A stretch of 64,000 nt of DNA from Arthrobacter oryzae (GCF_003634095.1 NZ_RBIR01000009.1:55817-119816), one strand, 5' to 3'. Shown: positions 9,595 through 18,622, counted from the first letter of the stretch. Numbers and translations: made by a program. The notes: generated from the letters alone by a model not told the origin.

Positions 9595-11473
9595 GGCTAT
9601 GGCTGTGGGCCCCGGGCCCGGCGACCTGGAGCTCTGGTTCCCCGGTATCGGGAATCAGCGCGTCGAGGATCTGGACGGTGCCCTTGGTCCCGTCCACCCG
9701 CAGCCGCTGGCCGGTCTTGATGGTGGTGGACGCCGATCCGGTCCCGGTCACGGCCGGGAGACCGTATTCGCGGCAGACGATGGCCGCGTGGCTCATCATG
9801 CCGCCGATGTCCGTGACGGTGGCCTTGATCTTGCCGAAGATCGGGCCCCAGGACGGCGCCGTGACGGTGGCGACGAGGATTTCTCCCTGCTGCACCTCGG
9901 AGAGCTGGTCCGCGTCGGTGACAACGCGGGCCAGGCCTTCCACGACGCCGGGCGAGGCCGCCATGCCGCGCAGGCCGCCGCCTTCGACCGCTTCTCCGGC
10001 GCCCAGCCACTGCTGGACCTGCTCGGTGGTGATGCCCCAGAGCATCCGGGTGAAGGGTTCGGTGATGGATTCCGGCGGGGTGTTCAGCGCCGGGGCCGGC
10101 CGGGCGGTCTTGAGCGCGTCCACGATTCCGCGGCGTCGCTCGATCTCCTCCGGCCAGTAGTCGGGGCCGATCGGCTTGGCGCCGACGCCCCAGCCGGTAA
10201 CGAGGTCGAACAGGGCGTCACGGACCTCGTTGCGGCCCAGATAGAGGAGGTCGTCCGGTTCGGTCCAGAAGCCCTCGGCCTGCATCATGCGGCTGAGTTC
10301 ACGGATCTTGCGCCAGAAGACGCCCATGGTCCAGTGCTCGATGTAGAAGTTGTGGTTCTCCACGTACGGGTAGGCGGTGGCGGCGAGCCCGCGCTTGGCG
10401 TCGAAGAGGGCCTGGTTTTCGCCTTCCAGGAGGTCCCGGTATTCCTCGATGATGCGGTCGCGTTCGGTGATCAGCGCCTCGACCGGGCGCATGATTTCCT
10501 GGCCGTCGTCCACCCGGCGGATGTAGTCCGCGATGTAGCCGAGCGGGATTTCCTGGTGTTCGTTCCAGTACTTGTCGTGGCCGTAGAAGCCGTTGCCTAC
10601 GGTGAAGTTGAACCACGGGTCCTTCGCGCCCTCGTACTGGGCCATCCAGCGGTCCCCGCCGGGGGCGGCGGCGACGGCTCCTAGGGTGGCGTCGACGTCG
10701 TCGGTGTTACCAAAGTGGGACTGCAGCCCGAGTTCGACGGCGAGCTTGGCGAGCTGCTTGAGCTCGTCATCCGGGCGGAAGAGCTCCATGTCCACGCCCT
10801 GCACCATGGTGGCGATGGACTGGTCCGGGATGTTGGGGAACACCTGCTTGCAGAAGTTGAAGAAGTCCAGGTATGCGATGTAGCCGAGGTTGAGGAACTC
10901 GAAGTGGTACTGCCAGTTCTGGTAGGCCAGCTGGATCAGCCGGTCGTAGCTTTCCAGCAGCTTCTCGGAGCCGTCTTTGCCCTTGCCGGAGAGGATGTCC
11001 TCCATGGGGACCATGTCCGGGAGCCTGGGGAAGGAGATGGTTTCCATTTCGTCGATGGTTCCCTTGACCTTGACGTGCCACTGCTTGAGGAGCTGTTCCC
11101 AGTTCTGGAAGTAGTGGCCCACGCGCTGTTCGAACAGGGGCACGCGGGCGGCGATCTGGTCTGCCGGGACCGGGATGGGCGACATGTAGAGGTAGCCAAG
11201 GTGGATGCGGAACTCGATGCCGTTCGCGTTGGGAATCATCAGGTGCCGGGCGTTGTACTGGCCCAGGCATTTGACCGCGAACTCGCCGCCGATTGTCTCG
11301 AAGGGCTTGAACACGGTAGGCCAGTGCTGGCTGTCGCAGAACCAGAACTTGGCGTCCTCCTGTTCCTTGAGCTTGTCCTGGAAGACCAGATAGTACGGGT
11401 AGATCTTTTCCCAGCCCTCGGCGCCGGCGGGAACCGGAAGCTCGGAGGGCTTGGGGAAGGACTTCAGGGACAT
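9587..11473 (-). CDS. creH: PEP-utilising swivelling-domain protein, aryl phosphate synthase subunit
   Basis: 628 residues. The long N-terminal part is specific to phenylphosphate-synthase-like proteins, and the C terminus is a phosphohistidine swivelling domain with DIGGMMSHAAIVCREYG, where the His near residue 560 carries phosphate. It ends in a His-rich tail. The start at 11473 has GAAAGGAC upstream; the longer open frame has no support. With the separate ATP-grasp subunit encoded next door it would phosphorylate the phenolic hydroxyl, like phenylphosphate synthase of anaerobes and CreHI of C. glutamicum. The two-subunit split matches the known pair. Confidence 0.85.
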   Translation of the reverse strand: MSLKSFPKPSELPVPAGAEGWEKIYPYYLVFQDKLKEQEDAKFWFCDSQHWPTVFKPFETIGGEFAVKCLGQYNARHLMIPNANGIEFRIHLGYLYMSPIPVPADQIAARVPLFEQRVGHYFQNWEQLLKQWHVKVKGTIDEMETISFPRLPDMVPMEDILSGKGKDGSEKLLESYDRLIQLAYQNWQYHFEFLNLGYIAYLDFFNFCKQVFPNIPDQSIATMVQGVDMELFRPDDELKQLAKLAVELGLQSHFGNTDDVDATLGAVAAAPGGDRWMAQYEGAKDPWFNFTVGNGFYGHDKYWNEHQEIPLGYIADYIRRVDDGQEIMRPVEALITERDRIIEEYRDLLEGENQALFDAKRGLAATAYPYVENHNFYIEHWTMGVFWRKIRELSRMMQAEGFWTEPDDLLYLGRNEVRDALFDLVTGWGVGAKPIGPDYWPEEIERRRGIVDALKTARPAPALNTPPESITEPFTRMLWGITTEQVQQWLGAGEAVEGGGLRGMAASPGVVEGLARVVTDADQLSEVQQGEILVATVTAPSWGPIFGKIKATVTDIGGMMSHAAIVCREYGLPAVTGTGSASTTIKTGQRLRVDGTKGTVQILDALIPDTGEPELQVAGPGAHSHSHV

Positions 11474-11541
11474 GGCGGTCCTTTCAATACGGGCTCGGCG
11501 TTGAGCCTGGGTGACGGAGCGGACTATAGGGGTCAAAACGT

Positions 11542-12735
11542 CTAAAAAGAGGGCTTCAGCAGCGAGGCCGTGATGCTGCCGAGGTTGAATCCTGAACCGG
11601 ACGACGGCGTGGCGGACGACGGCGCGTTGCCGGCCGGCGGCGTCGTGGCAGCGGGTGCGGCGGCGGAGGGCGCGGGGCTGAGTCCGCTGAAGTAGCCGCC
11701 GGCAACGGCCGAGGACGGGACACTTTGGCTGACCGCAATCGGCTTGGAAGAGTGCACGGTTTCCGGGCGGGACTGCAGCAGGAGCAGGTTTTCGCCGTCC
11801 GGCAGGTCCGCGTCGAGGGCCCATTCGATGTCCTGCGGGCACTTGTAGTGTTTCTCCGCACGCTTGGCCATCTGCGCGACGGCGGTGAGCTCGGCATCGG
11901 TGAGGCTGCGGCGGCCGCGGCGTTCGGCGTCGACCTCACGCTCCACCAGACGGCCGGCCGCGGCATCCGGGACGAGTTCGGCGTGCTTGTCGCCGAGGTG
12001 TTCGGAGACGACGGCCAGGGTGACCTTGTCCAGCATGATGTTATCCGGCGTGACTTGGCCCGAAACCACCATCTCCCCGACGCCGTAGGAGGAGTCGATG
12101 GTGATCTTGGAGCGGTCGCCGTTGGTGGGGTCCATGGTGATCGCGACGCCGGAGACGCGCGCGTTGACCATCTTCTGCACCACCACGGCCATTGAGAGGC
12201 CCTCGTTGGGAATGTTGTTCTTGAGCCGGTAAATGATGGCGCGGGAGGTGAAGAGGGAGGCCCAGCACTGGCGGATGTGCTCGGTGACCGCCTTGACGCC
12301 GTCGAGCCAGAGGTAGGTGTCCTGCTGGCCGGCGAAAGAGGCGTCCGGGAGATCCTCCGCGGTGGCGCTGGAGCGGACGGCCACCGGGACCGGCGCCTCG
12401 AAGCGGGACATCAGGGACTCGTACGCGGTGACGGTGAGTTCGCGCAGGGCCTGCGGCACCGGGCGGGAGAGGATGTCCTCGCGGATGGCGGCGGCGACCT
12501 TGTCCACCTGGGCCATATCCTCAGGGTCCAGGCCGGCGAGGAGTTCATGGATATCCCGGGTGATGCCGGCTTCCTCCATGAAGGCGTCGAACTGGGCGGT
12601 GGTGACCACGAAGCCGGGCGGGACGGGCATGCCGGCGGAGGTCATGGTGACCAGCGAGGCGCCTTTGCCGCCGAGGTTTTCGAGCTTCGGGTCGATGCCG
12701 CCGTCGAAGAACTGGATGTATTCGTTGCTGTGCAT
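11542..12735 (-). CDS. creI: PEP/pyruvate-binding (PPDK N-terminal) ATP-grasp protein, aryl phosphate synthase subunit
   Basis: 397 residues. It opens with GGKGASLVTM and contains VRSSATAEDLPDASFAGQQ near residue 120, both signatures of the PPDK/PEP-synthase ATP-binding domain. The region ending LLLQSRPETV closes the domain. The last 60 residues are an Ala/Ser/Pro-rich linker that is poorly conserved in such proteins. It lacks the swivelling and PEP-binding domains, which are supplied by the next gene. It lies five bases downstream of creJ. Expected role: ATP-dependent autophosphorylation partner for aryl phosphate formation. Confidence 0.85.
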   Translation of the reverse strand: MHSNEYIQFFDGGIDPKLENLGGKGASLVTMTSAGMPVPPGFVVTTAQFDAFMEEAGITRDIHELLAGLDPEDMAQVDKVAAAIREDILSRPVPQALRELTVTAYESLMSRFEAPVPVAVRSSATAEDLPDASFAGQQDTYLWLDGVKAVTEHIRQCWASLFTSRAIIYRLKNNIPNEGLSMAVVVQKMVNARVSGVAITMDPTNGDRSKITIDSSYGVGEMVVSGQVTPDNIMLDKVTLAVVSEHLGDKHAELVPDAAAGRLVEREVDAERRGRRSLTDAELTAVAQMAKRAEKHYKCPQDIEWALDADLPDGENLLLLQSRPETVHSSKPIAVSQSVPSSAVAGGYFSGLSPAPSAAAPAATTPPAGNAPSSATPSSGSGFNLGSITASLLKPSF

Positions 12736-12740
12736 ATTTC

Positions 12741-14018
12741 TCAGGCCTTCCAGCTGACGGGGACGGTCTCGGGGACGCGGAAGGAGAGGTTTTCGCGGAA
12801 GGCGATGGCTTCCGGGTTCTCCAGCTGCAGCTCCGGGGCGAGCCGGGCCACTTCTTCGAGGGCGATTTTGGCCTGGAGCTTGGCGAGCATGTTGCCCAGG
12901 CAGTAGTGGATGCCGAACCCGAAGGAGAGATGCTCGCGGGCGTTGGGCCGGGTGATGTCAAAGTCCTCGCCGGCGTCAAACTTCGTGTCGTCCCGGTTGG
13001 CCGAGCCCATCAGGAGCAGCAGCTGGGCGCCTTCCTTGATCGCGACCCCGCCGACTTCGGTGTCCTTGAGGGCCTTGCGGCGCCAACCGACGATCGAGCC
13101 GGCGTAGCGCAGCACCTCGTCGATGGCGGCGGGGATCTTCTTGGAATCCTCCACAAGCTGCTGCCACTGCTCGGGTCGGGCCAGCAGTTCGCGGAGGGCG
13201 TTGGAGATCAGGGTGGTGGTGGTCTCGTGGCCGGCGAAGAGCAGGCTGTAAAGGACGGAAGCGATCTCGTGGTCGGAGATTTCGGCGCCGTCCTGCTGCG
13301 CCTTGACCAGGTCAGCGGTGAGGTTATCGCCGCCTTCCTCGTGGGCGACCCTGACCAGGCGCAGGCACTCCTGCCAGTACTCCACGAGGTTGTGGGCGTG
13401 CGGGATCTGTTCCTCGTCGCTAAGGTCGCCCCACGTCATGGCGGCACGGGAATCGCTCCAGCGCTTGAAGGTGTCCACCTGGGAGACGTCGGCGCCGATC
13501 AGGGTCAGGATGGTGATGGTGGGGACGTCATAGGCGAGGTCCTTGACCATGTCGCCGCGGTGTTCCGGCCGCGCGAGCATCTTCTCGAGCAGCTCGACGA
13601 CGTTCTGCCGGATGAAGGGCTCCAGGGCCTTGTAGCGGCGAGGCGTAAAGGCCTTCTGGACCACAGCGCGGATGCGGGTGTGCTCCGGCGGGCGGCGGGC
13701 GGAGAGGCCCGAGTAGGCGGTGAAGCCGCCATCGTCCATGATCTTCTTGGCCGCGGCGCCGCGTTCACGGACGGGCGCCTGGGCGTTTTCGCTGGAGAAC
13801 GTCTCCCAGTCCTCGAAGACGGCCTTGATGTCGTCATAGCGGGAGACGACGTAGAGGCCGATCCGCTCGTCGAACATGACGGGCTGCTCGGCCCGGAGTT
13901 CGGCGTAGGCCGGGAAGGGATCCTTCATCTGGAACGGCTCGTAGCCGTGGTGCCCGGCGGGGGCTTCGGCGCCGTGCCCGAAGGGACAGCGGCCGGCCGT
14001 TTCAGTCGACGATGACAT
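12741..14018 (-). CDS. creJ: Cytochrome P450, CreJ-like
   Basis: A 425-residue soluble bacterial P450. The I-helix oxygen-binding motif AGHETTTT lies near residue 261, ExxR appears as EVLR near 295, and the heme ligand Cys sits in FGFGIHYCLG near 373. The start at 14018 has AAGGAG six bases away. As the first gene of the operon it is paired with its own ferredoxin and reductase. In C. glutamicum CreJ acts on 4-methylphenyl phosphate rather than free cresol and oxidises the methyl group stepwise. That substrate use is inferred here from the intact companion set. Confidence 0.87.
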   Translation of the reverse strand: MSSSTETAGRCPFGHGAEAPAGHHGYEPFQMKDPFPAYAELRAEQPVMFDERIGLYVVSRYDDIKAVFEDWETFSSENAQAPVRERGAAAKKIMDDGGFTAYSGLSARRPPEHTRIRAVVQKAFTPRRYKALEPFIRQNVVELLEKMLARPEHRGDMVKDLAYDVPTITILTLIGADVSQVDTFKRWSDSRAAMTWGDLSDEEQIPHAHNLVEYWQECLRLVRVAHEEGGDNLTADLVKAQQDGAEISDHEIASVLYSLLFAGHETTTTLISNALRELLARPEQWQQLVEDSKKIPAAIDEVLRYAGSIVGWRRKALKDTEVGGVAIKEGAQLLLLMGSANRDDTKFDAGEDFDITRPNAREHLSFGFGIHYCLGNMLAKLQAKIALEEVARLAPELQLENPEAIAFRENLSFRVPETVPVSWKA

Positions 14019-14171
14019 CTGGGCTCCTTGGTTTTCCGGTCCCGCCGGCAGCGCCACTGCTTGCCGCGGGTTCTTACTCACCAGTGTGGCCCGCATCACT
14101 GACGACCGACAGGGTTGGCTTCCACTGAGCGGAAACTAGTTCGTGGAAGGCCGGCTGCTGCAGAGGCCGGT
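14019..14171. promoter_or_regulatory. cre operon promoter region
   Basis: The gap between the IclR gene and creJ contains the operator-like TTCCACTGAGCGGAA at 14120-14134 and must carry the promoter for the eight-gene operon. No obvious terminator for the IclR gene is seen, so some read-through is possible. Confidence 0.55.
14120..14134. promoter_or_regulatory. Putative IclR operator upstream of creJ
   Basis: The 15-mer TTCCACTGAGCGGAA has inverted TTCC/GGAA ends. It matches 13 of 15 bases of the reverse complement of the motif upstream of pobA (16416-16430). Its position about 100 bp upstream of creJ and the two adjacent IclR genes suggest an IclR operator. Not experimentally supported. Confidence 0.55.
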
Positions 14172-14966
14172 TCAGTGCGTTCCCGTGACATGGCTGCCCA
14201 GCAGCGTTTCCAGCGGGATCCGGGCCGTGGCGCGCTCGATCTGCGCCGCGATGCCTCTCAGGACCGGCAGGTGGCGGGTCATCGTGGCGGCCTGGTTGGT
14301 GGGGAGCACCAACCCGATCGCGGCGCCGATCCTGCCGGTATGGAAGACTGGGACGGCGATCGAGCAGGATCCCAGCCGGACCTCTTCCAGAGTGGTGGCG
14401 TACCCCTGCTCCCGGATCTGCGCAAGTTCGGCAGCCAGCTTCTGCGGGTCAACGTGGGTGTGGGCAGTGTGCCGTTCGAGCTGCCGGTTCAGGTAAGCGT
14501 CGCGGACCCAGTCCTCCTCAAAGGCGAGGATGACCTTCCCAACGGCGGTCGCGTGCATGGGCAGCCGGCCGCCCACCCGGGACGCCCGCGGCACCCGCTT
14601 GGAGCCGTAGACCCTGTCGATGTAGAGAACCTCGTGGCCTGCCCGCACCGCAAGGTGCGCGGTCTCGCCGGTCAAGGAAAAGAGGTCCTGAACGTACGGA
14701 CGGGCAGCATCGCGCAGTTGCCGCCCGGTGTTTTGGGCGAGCTCCCACAGTCGGATGCCCAGCTGGTACCGGCCGTTGGGCTCCCGGGAGAGGAAGCCCC
14801 AGACAGTCAGCTCATTGACCAGCCGGTGCGTGGTGCTTAGCGGCAGCCCGGACTTCTCGGCGATGTCCGTCAGGCTCAGGGCGCCGCGGGATTTCTCGAA
14901 GGCTTCCAGGATGGCCAGCACCTTGGACGTCACGGTGCGTCCGGGTTCGCGGCTGCCGCCGGCCAT
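14172..14966 (-). CDS. IclR family transcriptional regulator (cre-proximal)
   Basis: 264 residues from the ATG at 14966, which has GAGGAGG seven bases upstream; an upstream in-frame ATG at 15032 lacks a good site. The N-terminal winged helix (LSLTDIAEKSGLPLSTTHRL) is followed by the IclR effector domain with GRLPMHATAVGKVILAF and GSCSIAVPVF. It lies between pobA and creJ on the same strand. IclR proteins commonly control protocatechuate and 4-hydroxybenzoate genes, so a cresol- or hydroxybenzoate-responsive role is likely but unproven. Confidence 0.88.
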   Translation of the reverse strand: MAGGSREPGRTVTSKVLAILEAFEKSRGALSLTDIAEKSGLPLSTTHRLVNELTVWGFLSREPNGRYQLGIRLWELAQNTGRQLRDAARPYVQDLFSLTGETAHLAVRAGHEVLYIDRVYGSKRVPRASRVGGRLPMHATAVGKVILAFEEDWVRDAYLNRQLERHTAHTHVDPQKLAAELAQIREQGYATTLEEVRLGSCSIAVPVFHTGRIGAAIGLVLPTNQAATMTRHLPVLRGIAAQIERATARIPLETLLGSHVTGTH

Positions 14967-15131
14967 CGTGACCTCCTCAGTGGTGGCGCTCCTTAGTGCG
15001 TCCGAATTGAGTTTAGACGTGGCCCATTTCATTTGCGCATCCCTCGTCGGGAGGCGCCGCTGCCAAAAAAGGGCTGATTCCAGCGCGGCACAGGCAGGAA
15101 ATATTGCCGGGTGCCGTGAATGCGGCCCGGG

Positions 15132-16322
15132 CTATCGGCCTCCGGGCCAGCCCGTGTAGGCCTCTGCCAAATAGGCCATGCCGTGACGTGAGGATACAAC
15201 GGAGTTCAGCTCGCCCAGCTGCCGTGCTCGGGAAAAATCATCGGCGTCGACTGGAGTGTGCAGCATGGTGGTCATCCAGTAGGAGAACTGCTGCGCCTTC
15301 CACACCCGCTCCAAAGCGCGGTCGCTGTAGGTCTCCAGCAGCCGGTCGGACCCTGAATTGTAGTGGCTGTCGAGTCCTTCGAAGAGAATTCTCACGTCGT
15401 GGATGGCCAGATTCAGGCCCTTGGCGCCGGTGGGCGGCACGGTGTGCGCGGCATCGCCCGCCAGGAAGACGTTGCCGTGCCTCATTGGTGCCTGAACGAA
15501 ACTGCGGAACGGCAGCACCATCTTCTCGAGGACCGGCCCCTCCTTGAGGTCGAAGCCGTTGCCGTTGACCCGGCTGCGGAACTCGGCCCAGATCCGGTCG
15601 TCGTCCCACTCCGCGACGTTTTCCTTGGGATCGCACTGGAAGTACATCCGCTGGACCGTCTCGGTGCGCTGGCTGATCAGGGCGAACCCATTGGACGAGT
15701 TGGCGTAAATCAGCTCATCGGAACTGCGCGGCGCCTCCGCCAGGATGCCGAACCAGGCGAAGGGGTACTCGTGGAAGTACCTTTTGCGGCGTGCCTCGGG
15801 AATCTGAGCACGGCAGTGGCTGCGGGAGCCGTCCGCGCCCACCAGGAAGTCTGCCCTGATTTCGTAGTCCACACCGTCGTCGTCGGTGAACCAGACCTTG
15901 GGTTTGCCCTCAAGGTCGTGGACGGAAGTGTCCGTGACGCTGTATCGGACGTCGCCGCCCTCGGCCCTCCTGCGCGCGGCGAGGTCCAGGAAGACGTCCG
16001 TCTGCGGGTACAGCCACACCGATTCCCCTACCAGTTCCTTGAAGTCGATGCGGTGGCTTTCGCCGTTGAAGCGCAGCTCGATGCCGTCGTGCCGGTCGCC
16101 ATCGCGCAGCACCCGGTCGGATACTCCGCTGTCCACCAGCATGTTCACCGTGCCGTGCTCGAGGATGCCGGCCCGGACGGTCTCGGAGATTTCCTGATGG
16201 CTTCGGACTTCTATAACCGTGGATTCGATGCCGGCCTTGGTCAACAGGTGGGAGAGCATCAGTCCGGCGGGGCCTGCGCCCATAATGGCTACCTGGGTCG
16301 TGATGGTCTTGCGTGCTGCCAT
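15132..16322 (-). CDS. pobA: 4-hydroxybenzoate 3-monooxygenase
   Basis: A 396-residue class A flavoprotein hydroxylase. It shows the FAD motif GAGPAGL near residue 15, the DG motif VGADGSRSHCR near 164, and the GD motif LAGDAAHTVPPTGAKG near 289, all typical of PobA. It hydroxylates 4-hydroxybenzoate to protocatechuate, the natural continuation of the cre pathway encoded next to it. No ring-cleavage genes are in the window. Its promoter region (16323-16436) carries an operator-like motif shared with the cre promoter. Confidence 0.93.
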   Translation of the reverse strand: MAARKTITTQVAIMGAGPAGLMLSHLLTKAGIESTVIEVRSHQEISETVRAGILEHGTVNMLVDSGVSDRVLRDGDRHDGIELRFNGESHRIDFKELVGESVWLYPQTDVFLDLAARRRAEGGDVRYSVTDTSVHDLEGKPKVWFTDDDGVDYEIRADFLVGADGSRSHCRAQIPEARRKRYFHEYPFAWFGILAEAPRSSDELIYANSSNGFALISQRTETVQRMYFQCDPKENVAEWDDDRIWAEFRSRVNGNGFDLKEGPVLEKMVLPFRSFVQAPMRHGNVFLAGDAAHTVPPTGAKGLNLAIHDVRILFEGLDSHYNSGSDRLLETYSDRALERVWKAQQFSYWMTTMLHTPVDADDFSRARQLGELNSVVSSRHGMAYLAEAYTGWPGGR

Positions 16323-16415
16323 GACTGGTTCTCGCTTCGTTGCGGAGGCCGGGGCGGCCTGTCGGGTGCGTCTGGTACCAGTCTGTAGCCGAGGTGGGGA
16401 TCTCCGTAACGCCGT

Positions 16416-16430
16416 TTCCGCTCAACGGAA
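16416..16430. promoter_or_regulatory. Putative IclR operator upstream of pobA
   Basis: TTCCGCTCAACGGAA is a palindrome with five-base arms (TTCCG/CGGAA) and a five-base centre. It lies 94 bp upstream of the pobA start. Read on the other strand it is TTCCGTTGAGCGGAA, close to the creJ-upstream motif. Confidence 0.6.
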
Positions 16431-16436
16431 TGTGGT

Positions 16437-17186
16437 TCACGTGTTGGGGTCGTTGAGTCCCCGGGCTATGCCTCGTGCCGCTGTTTGCAGAACAGGAACG
16501 AGCGCCTGCAACCGCACCTCCTGCAAGGGGACGACTACCCCCAGCGCGGCTACCGCGCGCAGTCTGCCGTCCAGTATGGGAACAGCAATCCCCCATGTGC
16601 CGGGGTCAACGACCCCCGCCAACTGCGCAAAGCCTTGATGTGCAGTCTCACTGATGAGAGCGCGGACGGTGTCACGGGTCACTTGCCCGGCGGGGTCCGA
16701 GAACTGGTCCAGGTACTCGGCTTGGACCGCTTTGTCCTGATATGCCATCAGCGCGAGCCCGGCCGAGGTGATGTGGATTGGCATCCGACCGGCCACCTTC
16801 GCCCTGTTGGCGACGGAGCCGCGCCGCGAGAGTCGCTCGACAAAGAGCGCATCCCAACCGTCGAGCACTGCAAGGTTTACGTTTTGGTTCAGGACTTGTT
16901 GGATGTCCTCCATGAAGGGCATAGCCGCCTGGCGGAGTGCCAGAGTGGGCGAGTTGCGGTTCACCAGTTCCCAAAGCCGCAGCCCGAGTTGCACTGATCC
17001 ACCCGGCTCGGTTTCGAGCAGACCGTGGACTGCCAGCTGGTGCACTAAGCGGTGGGCTGTTGTGAGTGGCAAGCCGGACCGCCGCGCAAGCTCAGACAGC
17101 TGAAGACCGCCGGGGCCGTCAGGAAAAGCGGATATGAGCCTCACTACCCGATCTATCACCGACTCCCCAGATGCCGAGTTGGCCAC
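16437..17186 (-). CDS. IclR family transcriptional regulator (pobA-proximal)
   Basis: 249 residues. The N-terminal winged helix (LQLSELARRSGLPLTTAHRL) is followed by an IclR effector domain with GRMPIHITSAGLALMAYQ and GTWGIAVPIL. It lies directly upstream of pobA on the same strand and is the better candidate for a PobR-type activator. The two IclR proteins here differ clearly in sequence, so they are not a recent duplication. A weaker motif, TTCCGGTCAATGG, occurs at 17197-17209 upstream of this gene. Confidence 0.88.
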   Translation of the reverse strand: MANSASGESVIDRVVRLISAFPDGPGGLQLSELARRSGLPLTTAHRLVHQLAVHGLLETEPGGSVQLGLRLWELVNRNSPTLALRQAAMPFMEDIQQVLNQNVNLAVLDGWDALFVERLSRRGSVANRAKVAGRMPIHITSAGLALMAYQDKAVQAEYLDQFSDPAGQVTRDTVRALISETAHQGFAQLAGVVDPGTWGIAVPILDGRLRAVAALGVVVPLQEVRLQALVPVLQTAARGIARGLNDPNT

Positions 17187-17586
17187 ACCTTCCCACTTCC
17201 GGTCAATGGTTTAGGGGCATTCTAGCGGAGTCAGGGTGCGAGGCAGGCGCAAATTGCATAGGTTTTCGGCTATCGATCACCACCGCCTTCTGCGGTCAGG
17301 CCCTGGTCCCTGAGCCGGCTGCTGCCGGTACCGGTGCCGCGGCTCTCGACCTCGTGGCCGATGCTTTCCATCCGGGCGAAGAGTTCCTTTTCGGCTCATT
17401 CGCACCCGCTGTTCCACGGGCGCCGTGCGGACCCCTTTGAAGCCTCCCTCTGCCTCTGCCTCTGCCTCTGCCTCTGTAACGAAATTTGACAGTACGCTTA
17501 GTATTTCTTGGAGAGCCGTCCGTTGGACGGCGATCGATTCCTGCTGGACGAGCGTTTTCATCCGCAGACTAACTAAGGAGACTCTC

Positions 17587-17733
17587 ATGTTGCTCTGGAT
17601 AGCCATCATTATCGCTGTACTCTGGCTTCTCGGCCTGATCGCCGGCATCGGCGGCGGGTTGATTCACATACTCTTGGTTGTTGCAGTGGTCGTACTGGTC
17701 TTCCACTTCATCCGTGGCAGGTCCCGCGTCTAA
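17587..17733 (+). CDS. Small lmo0937-like membrane protein
   Basis: 48 residues, almost entirely two hydrophobic helices separated by GGGLIH and ending in a basic tail (RGRSRV). Start ATG at 17587 with AAGGAG eight bases upstream. It matches the short DUF5670/lmo0937 family of envelope-stress-associated membrane proteins; function unknown. It is monocistronic, followed by a strong terminator-like hairpin at 17798. A run of TCTGCC hexamers at 17448-17476 lies upstream. Confidence 0.75.
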   Translation: MLLWIAIIIAVLWLLGLIAGIGGGLIHILLVVAVVVLVFHFIRGRSRV

Positions 17734-17797
17734 GTATGAAAACCGGGCTTCCCCCCGCCGGCGGGTGCGAAGGTAACGGTATGTCGCCGGCTTGAAG

Positions 17798-17833
17798 AGA
17801 GGGCCCCGGAACGCAGCCGTTCCGGGGCCCTCT
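17798..17833. terminator. Strong hairpin, likely terminator
   Basis: A perfect 16-bp stem (AGAGGGCCCCGGAACG with its complement) closes on a four-base loop CAGC. No T-run follows, so it may act as a bidirectional or factor-assisted terminator or protect the transcript's 3' end. It lies 65 bp downstream of the small membrane protein gene. Confidence 0.7.
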
Positions 17834-17961
17834 AGCATGGTGACAACTGAAGCCACGGTCCTTTTCGTTCCCTGGCGGGATCCTCGATCACAGCCCGCAG
17901 CTGGTCCGGCCAAAGACCGGAATCCCTCCGCCTTCCCGCGGCCATGTCGAATGATCCAGAC

Positions 17962-18300
17962 GATTTTCATCCCAGGTTTCAGTAAGTCATACAGTTCCAG
18001 GCGCTCCCGCCACATGAGGGAGTAAGCAGCAACACCGCTCTCCTCGTCACGACAAGGAGCCGCCAGACCGCAACGGGCACCAACCAAAATGGGCCCCGCC
18101 GGGGCCCATAAAAGGAGATTTGTACACATTCAGCAGCCCACAAGCCCCTGAACAGGGAAAACACGTGCCCGAGGTGGGAATCGAACTGAATTCCCGCCCT
18201 TGCGGTCACTGGGAAGTCCCGAAAACATGAGGGATCCGGCCCGGTCCCGTCCCAGTACGACTCGATCCGAAGCCCAAGTGTGTACTTTGTACTCACCCAA
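17962..18300 (+). repeat. Dispersed ~340-bp repeat, copy A
   Basis: Shares ordered blocks with five other copies: the block around GTCATACAGTTCCAGGCGC, a GGGCCCC hairpin near 18095-18115, TTTGTACACATTCAG, the block CACAAGCCCCTGAACAGGG, a tRNA 3'-end-like GTGCCCGAGGTGGGA, and a terminal TGTGTACTTTGTACTCAC dyad. This is the most diverged copy. Class of element unknown. Confidence 0.9.
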
Positions 18301-18573
18301 TGCACCGCGTCTAGATCTGGCTAACGGCACCACTGCCAGAATTTCTCCGATGAGCAGGTCAACGCCGTAGGCCTCTTCGTGCTGCGGTTTGTCGCTCCTC
18401 CACCTATGACTTGCTCTTCCTCTAGGGACACTAAGCGACCGTCGCCGCGCTGAGGCCCGGTCATCGAAATCACCCTGCAGCCGGTCCAACTTGGCCATGG
18501 CGATCCGACGGCGAGTCCCTTCATGAGGGTTCCTTAATGCGCCCTTCATCTGGGCCTCATACTCTTCGTTCAA
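18130..18573 (-). CDS. Possible hypothetical protein truncated by repeat copy A
   Basis: An open frame of 147 codons. Its first 50 or so residues (MNEEYEAQMKGALRNPHEGT and onward, charged and helical) look protein-like, but from about 18300 the frame simply reads through the dispersed repeat. I recognise no domain. It may be the remnant of a gene whose 3' part was replaced by the repeat, or chance. Low confidence. Confidence 0.25.
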   Translation of the reverse strand: MNEEYEAQMKGALRNPHEGTRRRIAMAKLDRLQGDFDDRASARRRSLSVPRGRASHRWRSDKPQHEEAYGVDLLIGEILAVVPLARSRRGALGEYKVHTWASDRVVLGRDRAGSLMFSGLPSDRKGGNSVRFPPRARVFPVQGLVGC

Positions 18574-18622
18574 GCTAGCTCACACAATCTGAAGTGGCAC
18601 TTCCACCACTGGAGCTGATTCG

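Noticed and set aside
4748..14018. Phenylphosphate carboxylation (anaerobic phenol) pathway
   Set aside because: No carboxylase subunits (UbiD-like) are present, whereas a P450 with its own ferredoxin and reductase is. This fits the aerobic cre route.
17277..17648. Minus-strand ORF containing EAEAEAE repeats
   Set aside because: The repeat comes from a simple TCTGCC hexamer run, the rest is Arg/Pro-rich low-complexity, and it overlaps the well-supported small membrane protein gene.
18095..18215. tRNA gene on the minus strand within the dispersed repeats
   Set aside because: Only the T-loop and 3' acceptor-like part is present. No matching 5' acceptor, D-arm or anticodon arm can be drawn about 75 bases upstream in any copy.
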